From NCBI GenBank assembly GCA_004298675.1, contig SCRI01000064.1, positions 1 to 64,000 of the forward strand: DNA of 64,000 nucleotides, written 5' to 3'. Origin of the DNA: a bacterium (GTDB lineage Bacteria; Vulcanimicrobiota; Vulcanimicrobiia; Vulcanimicrobiales; SCRA01). The notes below the pieces were generated by a model. The model made no database searches. It was not told where the DNA came from and worked only from the letters and a program-made list of their open reading frames with translations. This document shows, one piece after another, positions 51,353 to 59,585 of the stretch (position 1 is the stretch's first letter; every line of letters begins with the position of its first letter). The position numbers were made by a program, and so were the translations under genes.

Positions 51353-52335
51353 TGGACGCCGCCGCTGCGGCGCAGCCCAACATCGCACTGATCAAGTACT
51401 GGGGCAAGCGCGACGACGCGCTGAACTTGCCAGCGGCAGGCTCGCTCTCGATCACGCTGGATGCATTGCACACGCGCACGGCGGTGCGGTTCGATGCGGC
51501 GCTCGCGGATGACGACGTCGTGCTGAACGGCAAACGCGATCCGGAGCAGACACGCAGGATCGGCGCCTTTCTTGATCTCTTCCGGGCACGCGCCGGTGTG
51601 ACGACGCGCGCGCATGTGGAGACCGCCAACGATTTCCCAACGGGCGCGGGGCTGGCGTCCTCGGCCTCCGGCTTCGCGGCGCTGGCGGTAGCGGCTGACG
51701 GCGCGCTCGGCCTTGGCCTCACTGCGCGCGAGCTGTCCAGGCTGGCACGGCGCGGATCCGGGTCTGCCGCACGCTCCATCTTCGGCGGCTACGTGGAGAT
51801 GGCGGCGGGCACGCGCGCCGACGGCACGGATGCGTTCGCGTCGCCTCTGCTCGACGCCGCCGAGTGGCCGTTGGGCGTCGTGATCGCGATCACTATGCGC
51901 GGGACCAAGGCCATCAGCTCGCGCGCCGGTATGCGCGCCTCGCAGCTCACCTCACGGTACTACCGCGAGTGGATCGCCTCGGTGCCGAACGATCTGGTCA
52001 CGGCGCGCGCGGCGATCGCGGCCCGCGACTTCCAGCAACTGGCCGACGTCAGCGAGGCCAACTGCCTGGCGATGCACGCAATGATGCTCGCTGCGCGTCC
52101 GGCGCTCATCTATTGGAACGGAGCCACGCTCGACTGCATCCAGCGCATCCGCGCCCTGCAAGCCGACGGGATCGAGGTCTTCTTCACCATCGACGCCGGC
52201 CCACAGGTGAAGGCGGTCTGTCTGCCGGGCGCCACCGCAACGGTTGCCGGCGCGCTGCGCGCGATCGGCGGAGTGCAAGACGTGCTGATCAGCGGACTGG
52301 GCGGCGGCGCGCGCCTGGTCGAGCGCCGGGGCTGA
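51352..52335 (+). CDS. mvaD: Diphosphomevalonate decarboxylase
   Basis: The 327-residue GHMP-superfamily enzyme converts mevalonate diphosphate to isopentenyl diphosphate, CO2 and phosphate using ATP. Motifs are QPNIALIKYWGKRDDALNLP at the N-terminus, TGAGLASSASGFAALA-type P-loop, SGSAARSIFGGYVEM with the substrate Arg, and the catalytic Asp in FTIDAGPQVK. The GTG start at 51352 overlaps the hemQ stop and gives the usual length. The frame is open upstream inside hemQ but lacks similarity. Confidence 0.94.
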   Translation: MDAAAAAQPNIALIKYWGKRDDALNLPAAGSLSITLDALHTRTAVRFDAALADDDVVLNGKRDPEQTRRIGAFLDLFRARAGVTTRAHVETANDFPTGAGLASSASGFAALAVAADGALGLGLTARELSRLARRGSGSAARSIFGGYVEMAAGTRADGTDAFASPLLDAAEWPLGVVIAITMRGTKAISSRAGMRASQLTSRYYREWIASVPNDLVTARAAIAARDFQQLADVSEANCLAMHAMMLAARPALIYWNGATLDCIQRIRALQADGIEVFFTIDAGPQVKAVCLPGATATVAGALRAIGGVQDVLISGLGGGARLVERRG

Positions 52336-53363
52336 TGCGCGTCAGCGCGAGCGCGCCCGGCAAGCTCGTGCTGACCGGCGAGTACGCCGTGCTGAAAGGC
52401 GCGCCGGCGCTGGTGCTGGCAGTCGACCGCCGCGTCAGCGTCGTGCTCGAAACCGGCCCCGGCGATACCCTGGAAGTGGTCTCGCCTACGCTCGGGCTTG
52501 CCGCGCAGGTTCAGATTCGTCACGGCCGGGTGGCGTGGAGCGACACGCACCCGCCTGAGTTGGCATGGGTGGCGACACTGCTCGAACGGCAAGCGCATAC
52601 GGGCTACCTAGCCGCGGGCCGTATCGAGCTAGAGAGCGACCGGCTCTACCACGCTGAGGGCGAATCGTACGTGAAACTTGGGCTGGGCTCGTCGGCCGCG
52701 CTCGCCGTGGCGTTGCTCGGCGCGCTGCGTGCGGCGGCGGGCTCGCCGGCCCCCACGCTCGCGGAGTGCGTCCGGGAGTACCGCGCCGCGCGGGGCGGAC
52801 ACGGCAGCGGCGTCGACGTTGCCGCCTCCCTGGCGGGCGGCCTCGCGCGCTTCCGGCTGGAGCGCGAGCAACCCCTAAGCAGCGCGGCGCAACTCCCCGC
52901 GGGATTGCACTGGCGTTGCCTCTATAGCGGCCGGCCCACTTCCACCAGCGCCATGCTGGCCACGGTCGCCGCTTGGAGAGAACGCGAGCCGCGCACATTC
53001 GCGCAACGCATGCACGAGCTCACCGTCATTGCTACACGCTGCGCGCAGGCCGTCAGCGACGGCGACGCCGCTGCGTTCCTCTCCAGCCTCGCCAACTACG
53101 CGCAGGCCTTGGCCCGCTTCGGTGAGGCCGCGGGCGCGGACATCGCCAGCCGCGAGCACCGCGCGCTCGCGGCGATCGCAGCTAGCCACGGCTGCGTCTA
53201 TAAGAGCTGCGGCGCCGGCGGCGGCGACGTGGGCATCGCGTTCTCCGCGGATCCGGCGCATTTGCAAGACTTTACCGCACAGGCGACCAAAGCCGGGTTC
53301 AACACGATCGGCCTGGACGCGGATCCGCAGGGCCTGGCCGTACGCATGACTGATCCAGAGTAG
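52335..53363 (+). CDS. mvaK2: Phosphomevalonate kinase
   Basis: The 342-residue GHMP kinase phosphorylates 5-phosphomevalonate. The N-terminus MRVSASAPGKLVLTGEYAVL, the P-loop YVKLGLGSSAALAVALLGAL, GGHGSGVDVAASLAGGLARF and the final SCGAGGGDVGIAF loop are characteristic. ATG 52335 overlaps the mvaD stop by one base (TGATG); the longer open frame upstream is antisimilar to the family. It precedes the fusion gene by 14 bases. Confidence 0.93.
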   Translation: MRVSASAPGKLVLTGEYAVLKGAPALVLAVDRRVSVVLETGPGDTLEVVSPTLGLAAQVQIRHGRVAWSDTHPPELAWVATLLERQAHTGYLAAGRIELESDRLYHAEGESYVKLGLGSSAALAVALLGALRAAAGSPAPTLAECVREYRAARGGHGSGVDVAASLAGGLARFRLEREQPLSSAAQLPAGLHWRCLYSGRPTSTSAMLATVAAWREREPRTFAQRMHELTVIATRCAQAVSDGDAAAFLSSLANYAQALARFGEAAGADIASREHRALAAIAASHGCVYKSCGAGGGDVGIAFSADPAHLQDFTAQATKAGFNTIGLDADPQGLAVRMTDPE

Positions 53364-53377
53364 CAGAAAACGAGAAG

Positions 53378-55645
53378 ATGAACCTGTCGAGATTGCCGGG
53401 TTTCTATAAGCTGCCGGTACCCGAGCGCCTCAACCTCATGCGCGAACGCGGTATTCTTTCACACGAGGAGTTCGAGACGCTGTCGTGCGGCGCACACGTG
53501 CTGACGGTCGCGCGCGCGGACAAAATCATCGAGAACGTGATCGGCGTGATGGCGCTGCCGCTCGGTCTCGGCCTCAATTTCCTGGTCAACGGTAAGGATT
53601 ACGTGGTGCCGCTGGTGGTCGAGGAACCCTCGATCGTGGCCGCGCTGTCCTCGGCCGCCAAACTCATTCGCGCCGCCGACGGCTTCACCACCCGCTCGAC
53701 CGAATCGATCTTGATCGGCCAGGTTCAGATCGTCGACGTCGACAACGCCACCGCCGCACGCGACGCCCTGCTCCAGCGCAAGCGCGAGCTACTCGACCTT
53801 GCCAACAGCCTGCATCCCCGCATGGTGGCCCGGGGCGGCGGCGCCAGAGACGTAGAGGTGCACCTCTACCCCGCGGCCGACGGCCGCCCCACGATGGTGG
53901 TGCTGCATCTGCTGGTCGACACGTGCGACGCCATGGGCGCCAACATGGTCAATACGATGTGCGAAGGCGTCGCGCCGCTGGTGGAGAGGATCACCGGCGG
54001 CAAAGTGCTGCTGCGCATTCTCTCCAACCTCACCGACCGTGCCCTGGTCTGGGCCAACGTCGTGATCCCGGCCAAATTGCTGGCGGGTAAACGCAAGGAT
54101 GGCGAACAGGTGCGCGACGGCATCATCCTCGCCAACGCCCTGGCCGAGGTCGATCCGTACCGCGCCGCCACGCACAACAAGGGCATCATGAACGGCGTGG
54201 ACGCCGTGGCGCTGGCGACCGGTAACGACTGGCGCGCCTTGGAGGCCGCGGCACACGCGTACGCCGCGCGCGGCGAGCACTACACCTCGCTGACGCGCTG
54301 GTACAAGAACGATCAGGGCAGCCTGGTCGGCGAGATCGAGATACCGATAAAGGTCGGCACGGTGGGCGGCAACCTACAATCCAACGCCACCGTCGCCATG
54401 AACCATCACCTGCTGAAGGTATCCTCGGCACGCGAGCTGGCCGAGATCATGGGCGCGGTGGGCCTGGCGCAGAACTTCGCGGCACTGCATGCGCTGGCCA
54501 CCGACGGCATCCAGCAAGGCCACATGACGCTGCACGCGCGTGGCGTCGCGGTCAGCGCGGGCGCGACACCGGAGATCTTCGAAACGGTGGTGGAGCGCCT
54601 GCTCGACTGCGGCGAGATCAAGGTTTGGAAGGCCAAGGAGATCATCGCCGAGCTCAAGGGCCACGCCACCTCCAAAGTCAAGCGGCTCCAGACCGACGCG
54701 TACGGCCACGCGGCGGTCGAGACGGACGGCTACTCGATCGGTTACGGTAAGGTGATCCTACTCGGCGAGCATGCGGTGGTGTACGGCCGCCACGCGATCG
54801 CGGCGCCGGTCGCGATGGCCGTGCGCGCCCGCGCCGAGGACTCGAAGGACGGCACGCAACTGATAATCCCGAGCTGGGGTGTGGAGCAGCGCCTGAGGTC
54901 GGGCACGCGACACCCCGGCTCCCTGCTGCAGTCGCTCGAATTGATTTTGCAGAGACTCGACCTCGCCGGGCGTCCGCTGCGCGTGCAAGTCCATCCCAGC
55001 GTTCCGCGCGCCAACGGGCTGGGTTGCTCAGCCGCGCTCGCCGTGGCCGTCATTCGCGCCTTGAACCAGCATTGCGCCTTGAACCTCACCGATCAACAGG
55101 TCTGCGCGCTGGCGTACGAGTGCGAGCGCGTGGCGCACGGCACGCCTTCCGGCATCGACAACACGGTGGCAACGTACGGCCGGCCGCTGCTGTACCGGCG
55201 CGGAGAGCCGCCGCTGATCGAACCGCTGCACCTTGCCGGGCCGCTGCCGCTGGTGATCGGCTTGTCCGGCATCGAGAGCTTGACGGCACGGACCGTGGGG
55301 CGCGTGCGCGAGGCGTGGCAGCAGCATACACGACGCTACGAGCGCATCTTCGACGACATCGACGCGCTCGCGCTGCAGGGAGTCAAAGCCCTGGAAGCGT
55401 GGGACCTGCATAAGTTGGGCCAGTCGATGAATACCTGCCAACGCCGCTTACGGGCTCTGGGAGTCTCGAGCTGCGAGCTGGAGGTGATGATCGAGGTTGC
55501 CTGCGCCAACGGCGCGTTGGGCGCCAAGCTCACCGGCGGCGGCGGCGGCGGTGCGATGATCGCACTCTGCCCGGACGATCCCGGTAAGGTGGTGCGGGCA
55601 CTGCAGGAGGCCGGATTCCAAGCGCTGGAGGCAAGCGTTGGCTGA
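53378..55645 (+). CDS. mvaA-mvaK1: Fusion of class II HMG-CoA reductase and mevalonate kinase
   Basis: The uninterrupted 755-residue protein carries two successive enzymes of one pathway. Residues 1 to about 430 are a class II HMG-CoA reductase: IIENVIGVMALPLGLGLNFL, DTCDAMGANMVNTMCEG, TVGGNLQSNAT and the catalytic His382 in QQGHMTLHARG. Residues from about 447 are a mevalonate kinase: GYGKVILLGEHAVVYGRHAI (Lys458), GLGCSAALAVAVIRAL near 547, GTPSGIDNTVATYG and LTGGGGGGAMIAL. Together they would turn HMG-CoA into phosphomevalonate. Both halves have normal length and all motifs. The stop overlaps idi by 8 bases. Confidence 0.95.
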   Translation: MNLSRLPGFYKLPVPERLNLMRERGILSHEEFETLSCGAHVLTVARADKIIENVIGVMALPLGLGLNFLVNGKDYVVPLVVEEPSIVAALSSAAKLIRAADGFTTRSTESILIGQVQIVDVDNATAARDALLQRKRELLDLANSLHPRMVARGGGARDVEVHLYPAADGRPTMVVLHLLVDTCDAMGANMVNTMCEGVAPLVERITGGKVLLRILSNLTDRALVWANVVIPAKLLAGKRKDGEQVRDGIILANALAEVDPYRAATHNKGIMNGVDAVALATGNDWRALEAAAHAYAARGEHYTSLTRWYKNDQGSLVGEIEIPIKVGTVGGNLQSNATVAMNHHLLKVSSARELAEIMGAVGLAQNFAALHALATDGIQQGHMTLHARGVAVSAGATPEIFETVVERLLDCGEIKVWKAKEIIAELKGHATSKVKRLQTDAYGHAAVETDGYSIGYGKVILLGEHAVVYGRHAIAAPVAMAVRARAEDSKDGTQLIIPSWGVEQRLRSGTRHPGSLLQSLELILQRLDLAGRPLRVQVHPSVPRANGLGCSAALAVAVIRALNQHCALNLTDQQVCALAYECERVAHGTPSGIDNTVATYGRPLLYRRGEPPLIEPLHLAGPLPLVIGLSGIESLTARTVGRVREAWQQHTRRYERIFDDIDALALQGVKALEAWDLHKLGQSMNTCQRRLRALGVSSCELEVMIEVACANGALGAKLTGGGGGGAMIALCPDDPGKVVRALQEAGFQALEASVG

Positions 55646-56189
55646 CCGCAACAACGACCGCGTGGTATCCTTTGACGCAGAGCCGCTGATCTTAGTTGAC
55701 GCACAGGACCGTGAGGTCGGCCACGCGAGCAAGGCCGACGCGCACGCCGGCAACGGCATTCTGCATCGCGCGTTCTCTGTGTTTATCTACAACTCGGCGG
55801 GTGAGCTGCTGCTGCAGCAACGCGCGGCATCGAAGCCGCTGTGGCCGGGGTACTGGTCCAACAGTTGCTGCAGCCATCCACGCCAGGGCGAGGAGATGGA
55901 GAGTGCCATTGCGCGGCGGCTCCAGGAGGAACTTGGGCTTACCTGCGCGCTCGAGTACAAGTTCAAGTTTCAATACCACGCCGAGTTCGGTGAAGCCGGC
56001 TCCGAGTCCGAGGTGTGCTGGGTCTACGTAGGCGTCTCCGACGCGCCAATCCGCGTCAACTCCACCGAGATCGCAGCATGGCGCTTCGTCGCGCCCGAGG
56101 TGCTGGATCGCGAGATAGCCACGACCCCCGACCGGTTCACGCCCTGGCTGAGAATGGAGTGGCAGCGCCTACGCCAGCAGCACGAATAG
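55638..56189 (+). CDS. idi: Isopentenyl-diphosphate delta-isomerase, type I
   Basis: The 183-residue Nudix-fold enzyme interconverts IPP and DMAPP. Metal and active-site motifs are ILHRAFSVFIYNSAGELLLQ, WPGYWSNSCCSHPRQGEEME (catalytic Cys), the Nudix-like RLQEELGL and SEVCWVYVGV-type Glu region. TTG start at 55638 has GGAGG 6 bases upstream, inside the end of the fusion gene. A type I enzyme is notable because bacterial mevalonate operons in Gram-positive cocci carry the flavin type II isomerase. The operon ends here; the next gene is convergent. Confidence 0.94.
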   Translation: MADRNNDRVVSFDAEPLILVDAQDREVGHASKADAHAGNGILHRAFSVFIYNSAGELLLQQRAASKPLWPGYWSNSCCSHPRQGEEMESAIARRLQEELGLTCALEYKFKFQYHAEFGEAGSESEVCWVYVGVSDAPIRVNSTEIAAWRFVAPEVLDREIATTPDRFTPWLRMEWQRLRQQHE

Positions 56190-56205
56190 GTCGACGCTCG
56201 CAACA

Positions 56206-57966
56206 CTACAGGTCCAGTACCACGTCGTCCATCGGTTGGGAGCAGCAGATCAACACATCGCCGGCGGCCGGCGCATCCAACGGCTGCGGCTGGTACTTCA
56301 CGGTTCCCGAAAACATGCCGCATTCACACGTATGACAGACGCCCGTGCGGCAGGACCAGCGTACCGGCACATCACAGGCTTCCGCCAACTCCAGCAGACT
56401 ATTGAAGGCGGAGTCCCAGCGTACCGCGAGACCGCTGCGCGCGAACGAAACGCGCGGACCCGTGCCCGCGCTACGTGATGGCGCGTGCACCGGCACGCGC
56501 GCCACGCCGGCAATCCCAGGCGTCAGCGAGGGACCCGGGCCGAAGATCTCTGTATGGATGCGATTCGCCGCGACTCCCCAGGCGGCGAAGCCGGTGCTGA
56601 AGTTGCCCATGAATTCGGCGGGGCCGCAGAGATAGAAGTCCGCCTCACGCGGCACGTCCAGCTGCTCGAGCACGGCGATCGAGAGATGCCCGCTCACGTC
56701 GTAGTCGATGCCCAAGCGATCGACGGCGGTCGGCTTGCTATAGGCAATGAATGCGCGGCCGTGCGGCAGCGACTGCAGCGCCGCGCGCGACTCCGCGGCA
56801 AAGGGATGCTCCGCGCCGCTGCGCGCGCCGTAGAGCCACCATACTGGTCGGGAATCGCCTGTGGCCGCTAGGGCGTGCAGCATGGCGAGCAACGGCGTCG
56901 CGCCGACGCCGGCGCCGAGCAAGACGATCGGCCCGGCCTGCGCTTGCAGCGTGAAGGCGCCACGCGGCGCGCTTACCTGCAGCGTGTCGCCGCCGCGGAC
57001 GCGGTCGCAAAGGTAAGTGCTTGCGACTCCGCCCGGCTCGCGCTTGACGCTGATCCGATAGTCATCGCTTTCCGGCGCGCCGGAGAGCGAGAAGCTTCGA
57101 ACGACCGGCGGCGCTTGCGGTTGCGGCTGCAGACGTAGCGTCACAAACTGGCCTGGGAGTCCGGCGGCTAACGGTCCGCCATCCGGCGGCGCGAGGTAGA
57201 GAGAGACCACGCTGTTGCTTTCGCGCACGCTGCGGCGCACGACCAGCGCCCTGAAGCCGGGCCATGCCGGCGGCGGACCCACGTCCGGAGCAAGCCCGCG
57301 GTTGCCCGCAGCCGTGCCGCTCCGCTCCTGCTCCAGCAACGCGCGGAACGAGCCTTGCCAGCCCGGGCTGAACGCCGGGATGCGTAGCGCGCGCTCTAAC
57401 TCGCGGACGGGATGGCCCGGCAGATAGAGCAGCGCGCTAGCCTGGGCCACCGTCATGTGCTCGGGGCCGTCCGCGACTTTGACGATCTCGTCGCCGCTCT
57501 CGATCTCGCCCTCTTCGAGCACGCGGAAGTAGAAGCCGGGACGGTGGTGCTCGTAAAGCAGCGCCGGCATGCGCGGCTCGGCCAGCCTGATCCCAACGCG
57601 ATAGCAGGTGACGCGGGGCTGCGTGACTTCGAACAGCGCGCCTCCGATGCCATAGCGATCCCCGATGCAGACCTCGTCGTCCGGCATCCCGGCGATCGTG
57701 AAATTCTCGCCGAATTGACCGAGCGTGAAATCGCTGCGCGCGAGCTCGCGCTCCCAGTAGCGGTATGCCTCGATCTGATAGACGAAGACGGCTCGCTGCT
57801 CGCCGCCGTGACCGGCGAGATCGCCCTGTCCATCGCCATCAATGTTCAGCCGGCGTGCCATACGCTTGCCCCGCACTGAACTCTTCCACACCGCCGTATG
57901 CACGGTTCGCCCGCGCCACGCGACGTCGCGCGGGAGGCCGACGTTGAGAGAAAGGAGTCGAGGCAT
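56206..57966 (-). CDS. MOSC domain / FAD-NAD reductase / [2Fe-2S] ferredoxin fusion
   Basis: The roughly 586-residue protein has three parts. Residues 1-225 are a YiiM-type MOSC domain and 3-alpha bundle (RRLNIDGDGQGDLAGHGGEQ, FGENFTIAGMPDDEVCIGDR, TQPRVTCYRVGIR). Residues about 245-480 are a ferredoxin-reductase module (VVRSFSLSG, GVASTYLCD, LLGAGVGATPLLAML). Residues about 500-586 are a plant-type ferredoxin (SCRTGVCHTCECGMFSG and LICCSQP). YiiM-like proteins reduce N-hydroxylated compounds with Mo cofactor; here electron supply from NAD(P)H is built in. ATG 57966 matches the usual YiiM start. Confidence 0.92.
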   Translation of the reverse strand: MPRLLSLNVGLPRDVAWRGRTVHTAVWKSSVRGKRMARRLNIDGDGQGDLAGHGGEQRAVFVYQIEAYRYWERELARSDFTLGQFGENFTIAGMPDDEVCIGDRYGIGGALFEVTQPRVTCYRVGIRLAEPRMPALLYEHHRPGFYFRVLEEGEIESGDEIVKVADGPEHMTVAQASALLYLPGHPVRELERALRIPAFSPGWQGSFRALLEQERSGTAAGNRGLAPDVGPPPAWPGFRALVVRRSVRESNSVVSLYLAPPDGGPLAAGLPGQFVTLRLQPQPQAPPVVRSFSLSGAPESDDYRISVKREPGGVASTYLCDRVRGGDTLQVSAPRGAFTLQAQAGPIVLLGAGVGATPLLAMLHALAATGDSRPVWWLYGARSGAEHPFAAESRAALQSLPHGRAFIAYSKPTAVDRLGIDYDVSGHLSIAVLEQLDVPREADFYLCGPAEFMGNFSTGFAAWGVAANRIHTEIFGPGPSLTPGIAGVARVPVHAPSRSAGTGPRVSFARSGLAVRWDSAFNSLLELAEACDVPVRWSCRTGVCHTCECGMFSGTVKYQPQPLDAPAAGDVLICCSQPMDDVVLDL

Positions 57967-58032
57967 CCTATGGCTACCATAATCCAAGAGCGCGCGTAAA
58001 CGCAACTCGGCAATCTTCAGGAGGATGGGCTC

Positions 58033-58539
58033 ATGGATCAGTACTATCTCGGCGGCGAGGGCGACTCCGCGTCAACTGGACCCGCACCGGAACTGACCGT
58101 GACCCAATGGTTCAACACCGACACGCCGCTGACGTTGGAGGCGCTGCGCGGACGCGTCGTCGTGATCGAGGCGTTCCAGATGCTCTGTCCGGGTTGCGTC
58201 GCCCACGGCTTACCCCAGGCGGTACGGATCCGTCAGACCTTCGGCGCCGCCGATGTTGCCGTCATCGGTCTCCATACCGTGTTCGAGCACCACGAGGCGA
58301 TGACGCCGACGGCGCTCGAAGCGTTTCTCTACGAATACCACATCCAATTCCCGGTGGCGGTGGATGCGCCATGCGAGGGCCATCCGATTCCGCGCACGAT
58401 GGCGGCGTACGCCATGCAGGGCACACCGACGCTGATCCTCATCGATCGCCGGGGGCGACGCAGGGCGCAGTACTTCGGCGAGGTTTCCGACCTCAGACTG
58501 GGCGCGGAGATCATGGCGCTTGCAACCGAAGCGAAGTAG
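58033..58539 (+). CDS. Thioredoxin-fold redoxin / peroxiredoxin-like protein
   Basis: The 168-residue AhpC-TSA/TlpA-type protein has VVVIEAFQMLCPGCVAHGLP, giving a CPGC redox motif at about residues 52-55, then GLHTVFEHH, HIQFPVAVDAP, and the cis-Pro loop GTPTLILIDRRGR. No signal peptide is present, so it acts in the cytoplasm. It probably reduces disulfides or peroxides. It is divergent from the MOSC fusion, 66 bases apart, with AGGAGG before the ATG. Confidence 0.88.
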   Translation: MDQYYLGGEGDSASTGPAPELTVTQWFNTDTPLTLEALRGRVVVIEAFQMLCPGCVAHGLPQAVRIRQTFGAADVAVIGLHTVFEHHEAMTPTALEAFLYEYHIQFPVAVDAPCEGHPIPRTMAAYAMQGTPTLILIDRRGRRRAQYFGEVSDLRLGAEIMALATEAK

Positions 58540-58560
58540 CCGGGCGGCATCGACGAATCG

Positions 58561-58893
58561 CTAGAGATCGAGGATCTCTGCGATGATCTCCCGCACGCAT
58601 GCGACCACCGCCTCAGGGGCGCGCTCGCGGAAGCGAGCACGGCGAGCTAGCCAGTCGAGAGATTTAACGTGTTGAGTGAGCACGACACCTCTGACGCTAA
58701 GCCCCGCCGGAAGCGCTACCTCAAACGCATGCCCCTTGGGCTTCGTGCTGACGGGGCAGACGATCGCCAGACCGAAGGCTGCGTTGAACTCGGCCGGTGA
58801 GAGCACCAGCGCCGGTCTGCATTTCGCCTGTTCATGGCCCGCCCCTGGATCGAAGTCGAGCGAGATCAGATCACCACGGTCGGGCGCCTTCAC
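58561..58893 (-). CDS. mazF: MazF/PemK-family toxin
   Basis: The 110-residue endoribonuclease toxin has PDRGDLISLDFDPGAGHEQA, KCRPALVLSPAEFN, CPVSTKPKGHAFEVALP and GVVLTQHVKSLDW, the classical MazF sheet with the catalytic Arg-Thr region. It cleaves single-stranded mRNA; the specificity is not predictable. It overlaps the antitoxin gene by 4 bases (ATGA), as usual in mazEF operons. Confidence 0.92.
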   Translation of the reverse strand: MKAPDRGDLISLDFDPGAGHEQAKCRPALVLSPAEFNAAFGLAIVCPVSTKPKGHAFEVALPAGLSVRGVVLTQHVKSLDWLARRARFRERAPEAVVACVREIIAEILDL

Positions 58894-59141
58894 TCCAAGA
58901 CCTCGACACCGCGTGCCGGGCCAAGTACGATCTCGGTCTCGGGCTCTCGCACCGTCGCAAGGCGCGCGGCGAGCCGCGAGCCGCGTGCCGGCTCAATCAC
59001 GAGCCGGCCATCGACCTGACGCACCTCGACCTTTTGGCCTTCGTGCAGATCGAGGTTACGGGCGATCGGCGCGGGCACTCGAACGGTGAGACTATTGCCG
59101 TACCGAGCGATCTTCGATTCCAAGGCGAGTATGGTTTTCAT
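58890..59141 (-). CDS. mazE: MazE-type AbrB-fold antitoxin
   Basis: The 83-residue antitoxin has an N-terminal SpoVT/AbrB DNA-binding domain (IARYGNSLTVRVPAPIARNL, VEVRQVDGRLVIEPA). A short disordered tail probably binds the toxin. It neutralises MazF and represses the operon. It is the first gene of the pair. The start ATG 59141 is a few bases from an inverted repeat and a -10-like TATACT, so the transcript has almost no leader. Confidence 0.9.
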   Translation of the reverse strand: MKTILALESKIARYGNSLTVRVPAPIARNLDLHEGQKVEVRQVDGRLVIEPARGSRLAARLATVREPETEIVLGPARGVEVLE

Positions 59142-59144
59142 GTG

Positions 59145-59158
59145 TATACATAAGTATA
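59145..59158 (-). promoter_or_regulatory. Probable mazEF promoter/operator
   Basis: TATAC (59145-59149) and GTATA (59154-59158) form an inverted repeat around ATAA, 4 bases upstream of the mazE ATG. On the minus strand the right arm is part of TATACT, a good -10 box. An AbrB-fold MazE dimer binding here would cover the promoter. Confidence 0.55.
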
Positions 59159-59269
59159 TACGACGAGCTGGGACCTTGTCGAGCAGCAGCGCGCACGGCG
59201 AGCTAGACGCCGGGCGGCCCAGCGGACGGCTGGAAGGCGCGATACGAGCGCCGATTGAACGTTTTGCGC

Positions 59270-59581
59270 ATGGCTACTGCTAGTCTCACGATCTCCGCCG
59301 ACACCGGCGACGGCATACGAGAATACGTCGCCATCGCGCTCGACGTCCTCGACGAATTGGGCATCCACTACGAGCTGACGTCGATGGCCACGAACATGGA
59401 GGGCGACGTCGCGACGCTCTGCCACGCGCTCACGCTGATTCACGAGCGCTGCCATGCCCACGGGGCGGTACGGGTGGGCAGCCTGCTGAAGATCGACGAC
59501 CGCATCGACACCGCGCAGACGCTCGCATCGAAAATCCAGCACGTCCAAGCGTATCGTGCGCGCGCCTCCGCAAAAGGCTGA
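59270..59581 (+). CDS. YqgV/MTH1187-family thiamine-binding-like protein
   Basis: The 103-residue ferredoxin-like-fold protein (MATASLTISADTGDGIREYV, ELGIHYELTSMATNMEGD, MTH1187/YkoF type) binds thiamine or hydroxymethylpyrimidine in characterised relatives. ATG 59270 is chosen; a TTG five codons earlier is possible. It ends 4 bases before the molybdopterin-domain gene and is probably cotranscribed with it. thiD elsewhere in the window is compatible with thiamine metabolism but not linked. Confidence 0.8.
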   Translation: MATASLTISADTGDGIREYVAIALDVLDELGIHYELTSMATNMEGDVATLCHALTLIHERCHAHGAVRVGSLLKIDDRIDTAQTLASKIQHVQAYRARASAKG

Positions 59582-59585
59582 CGAC

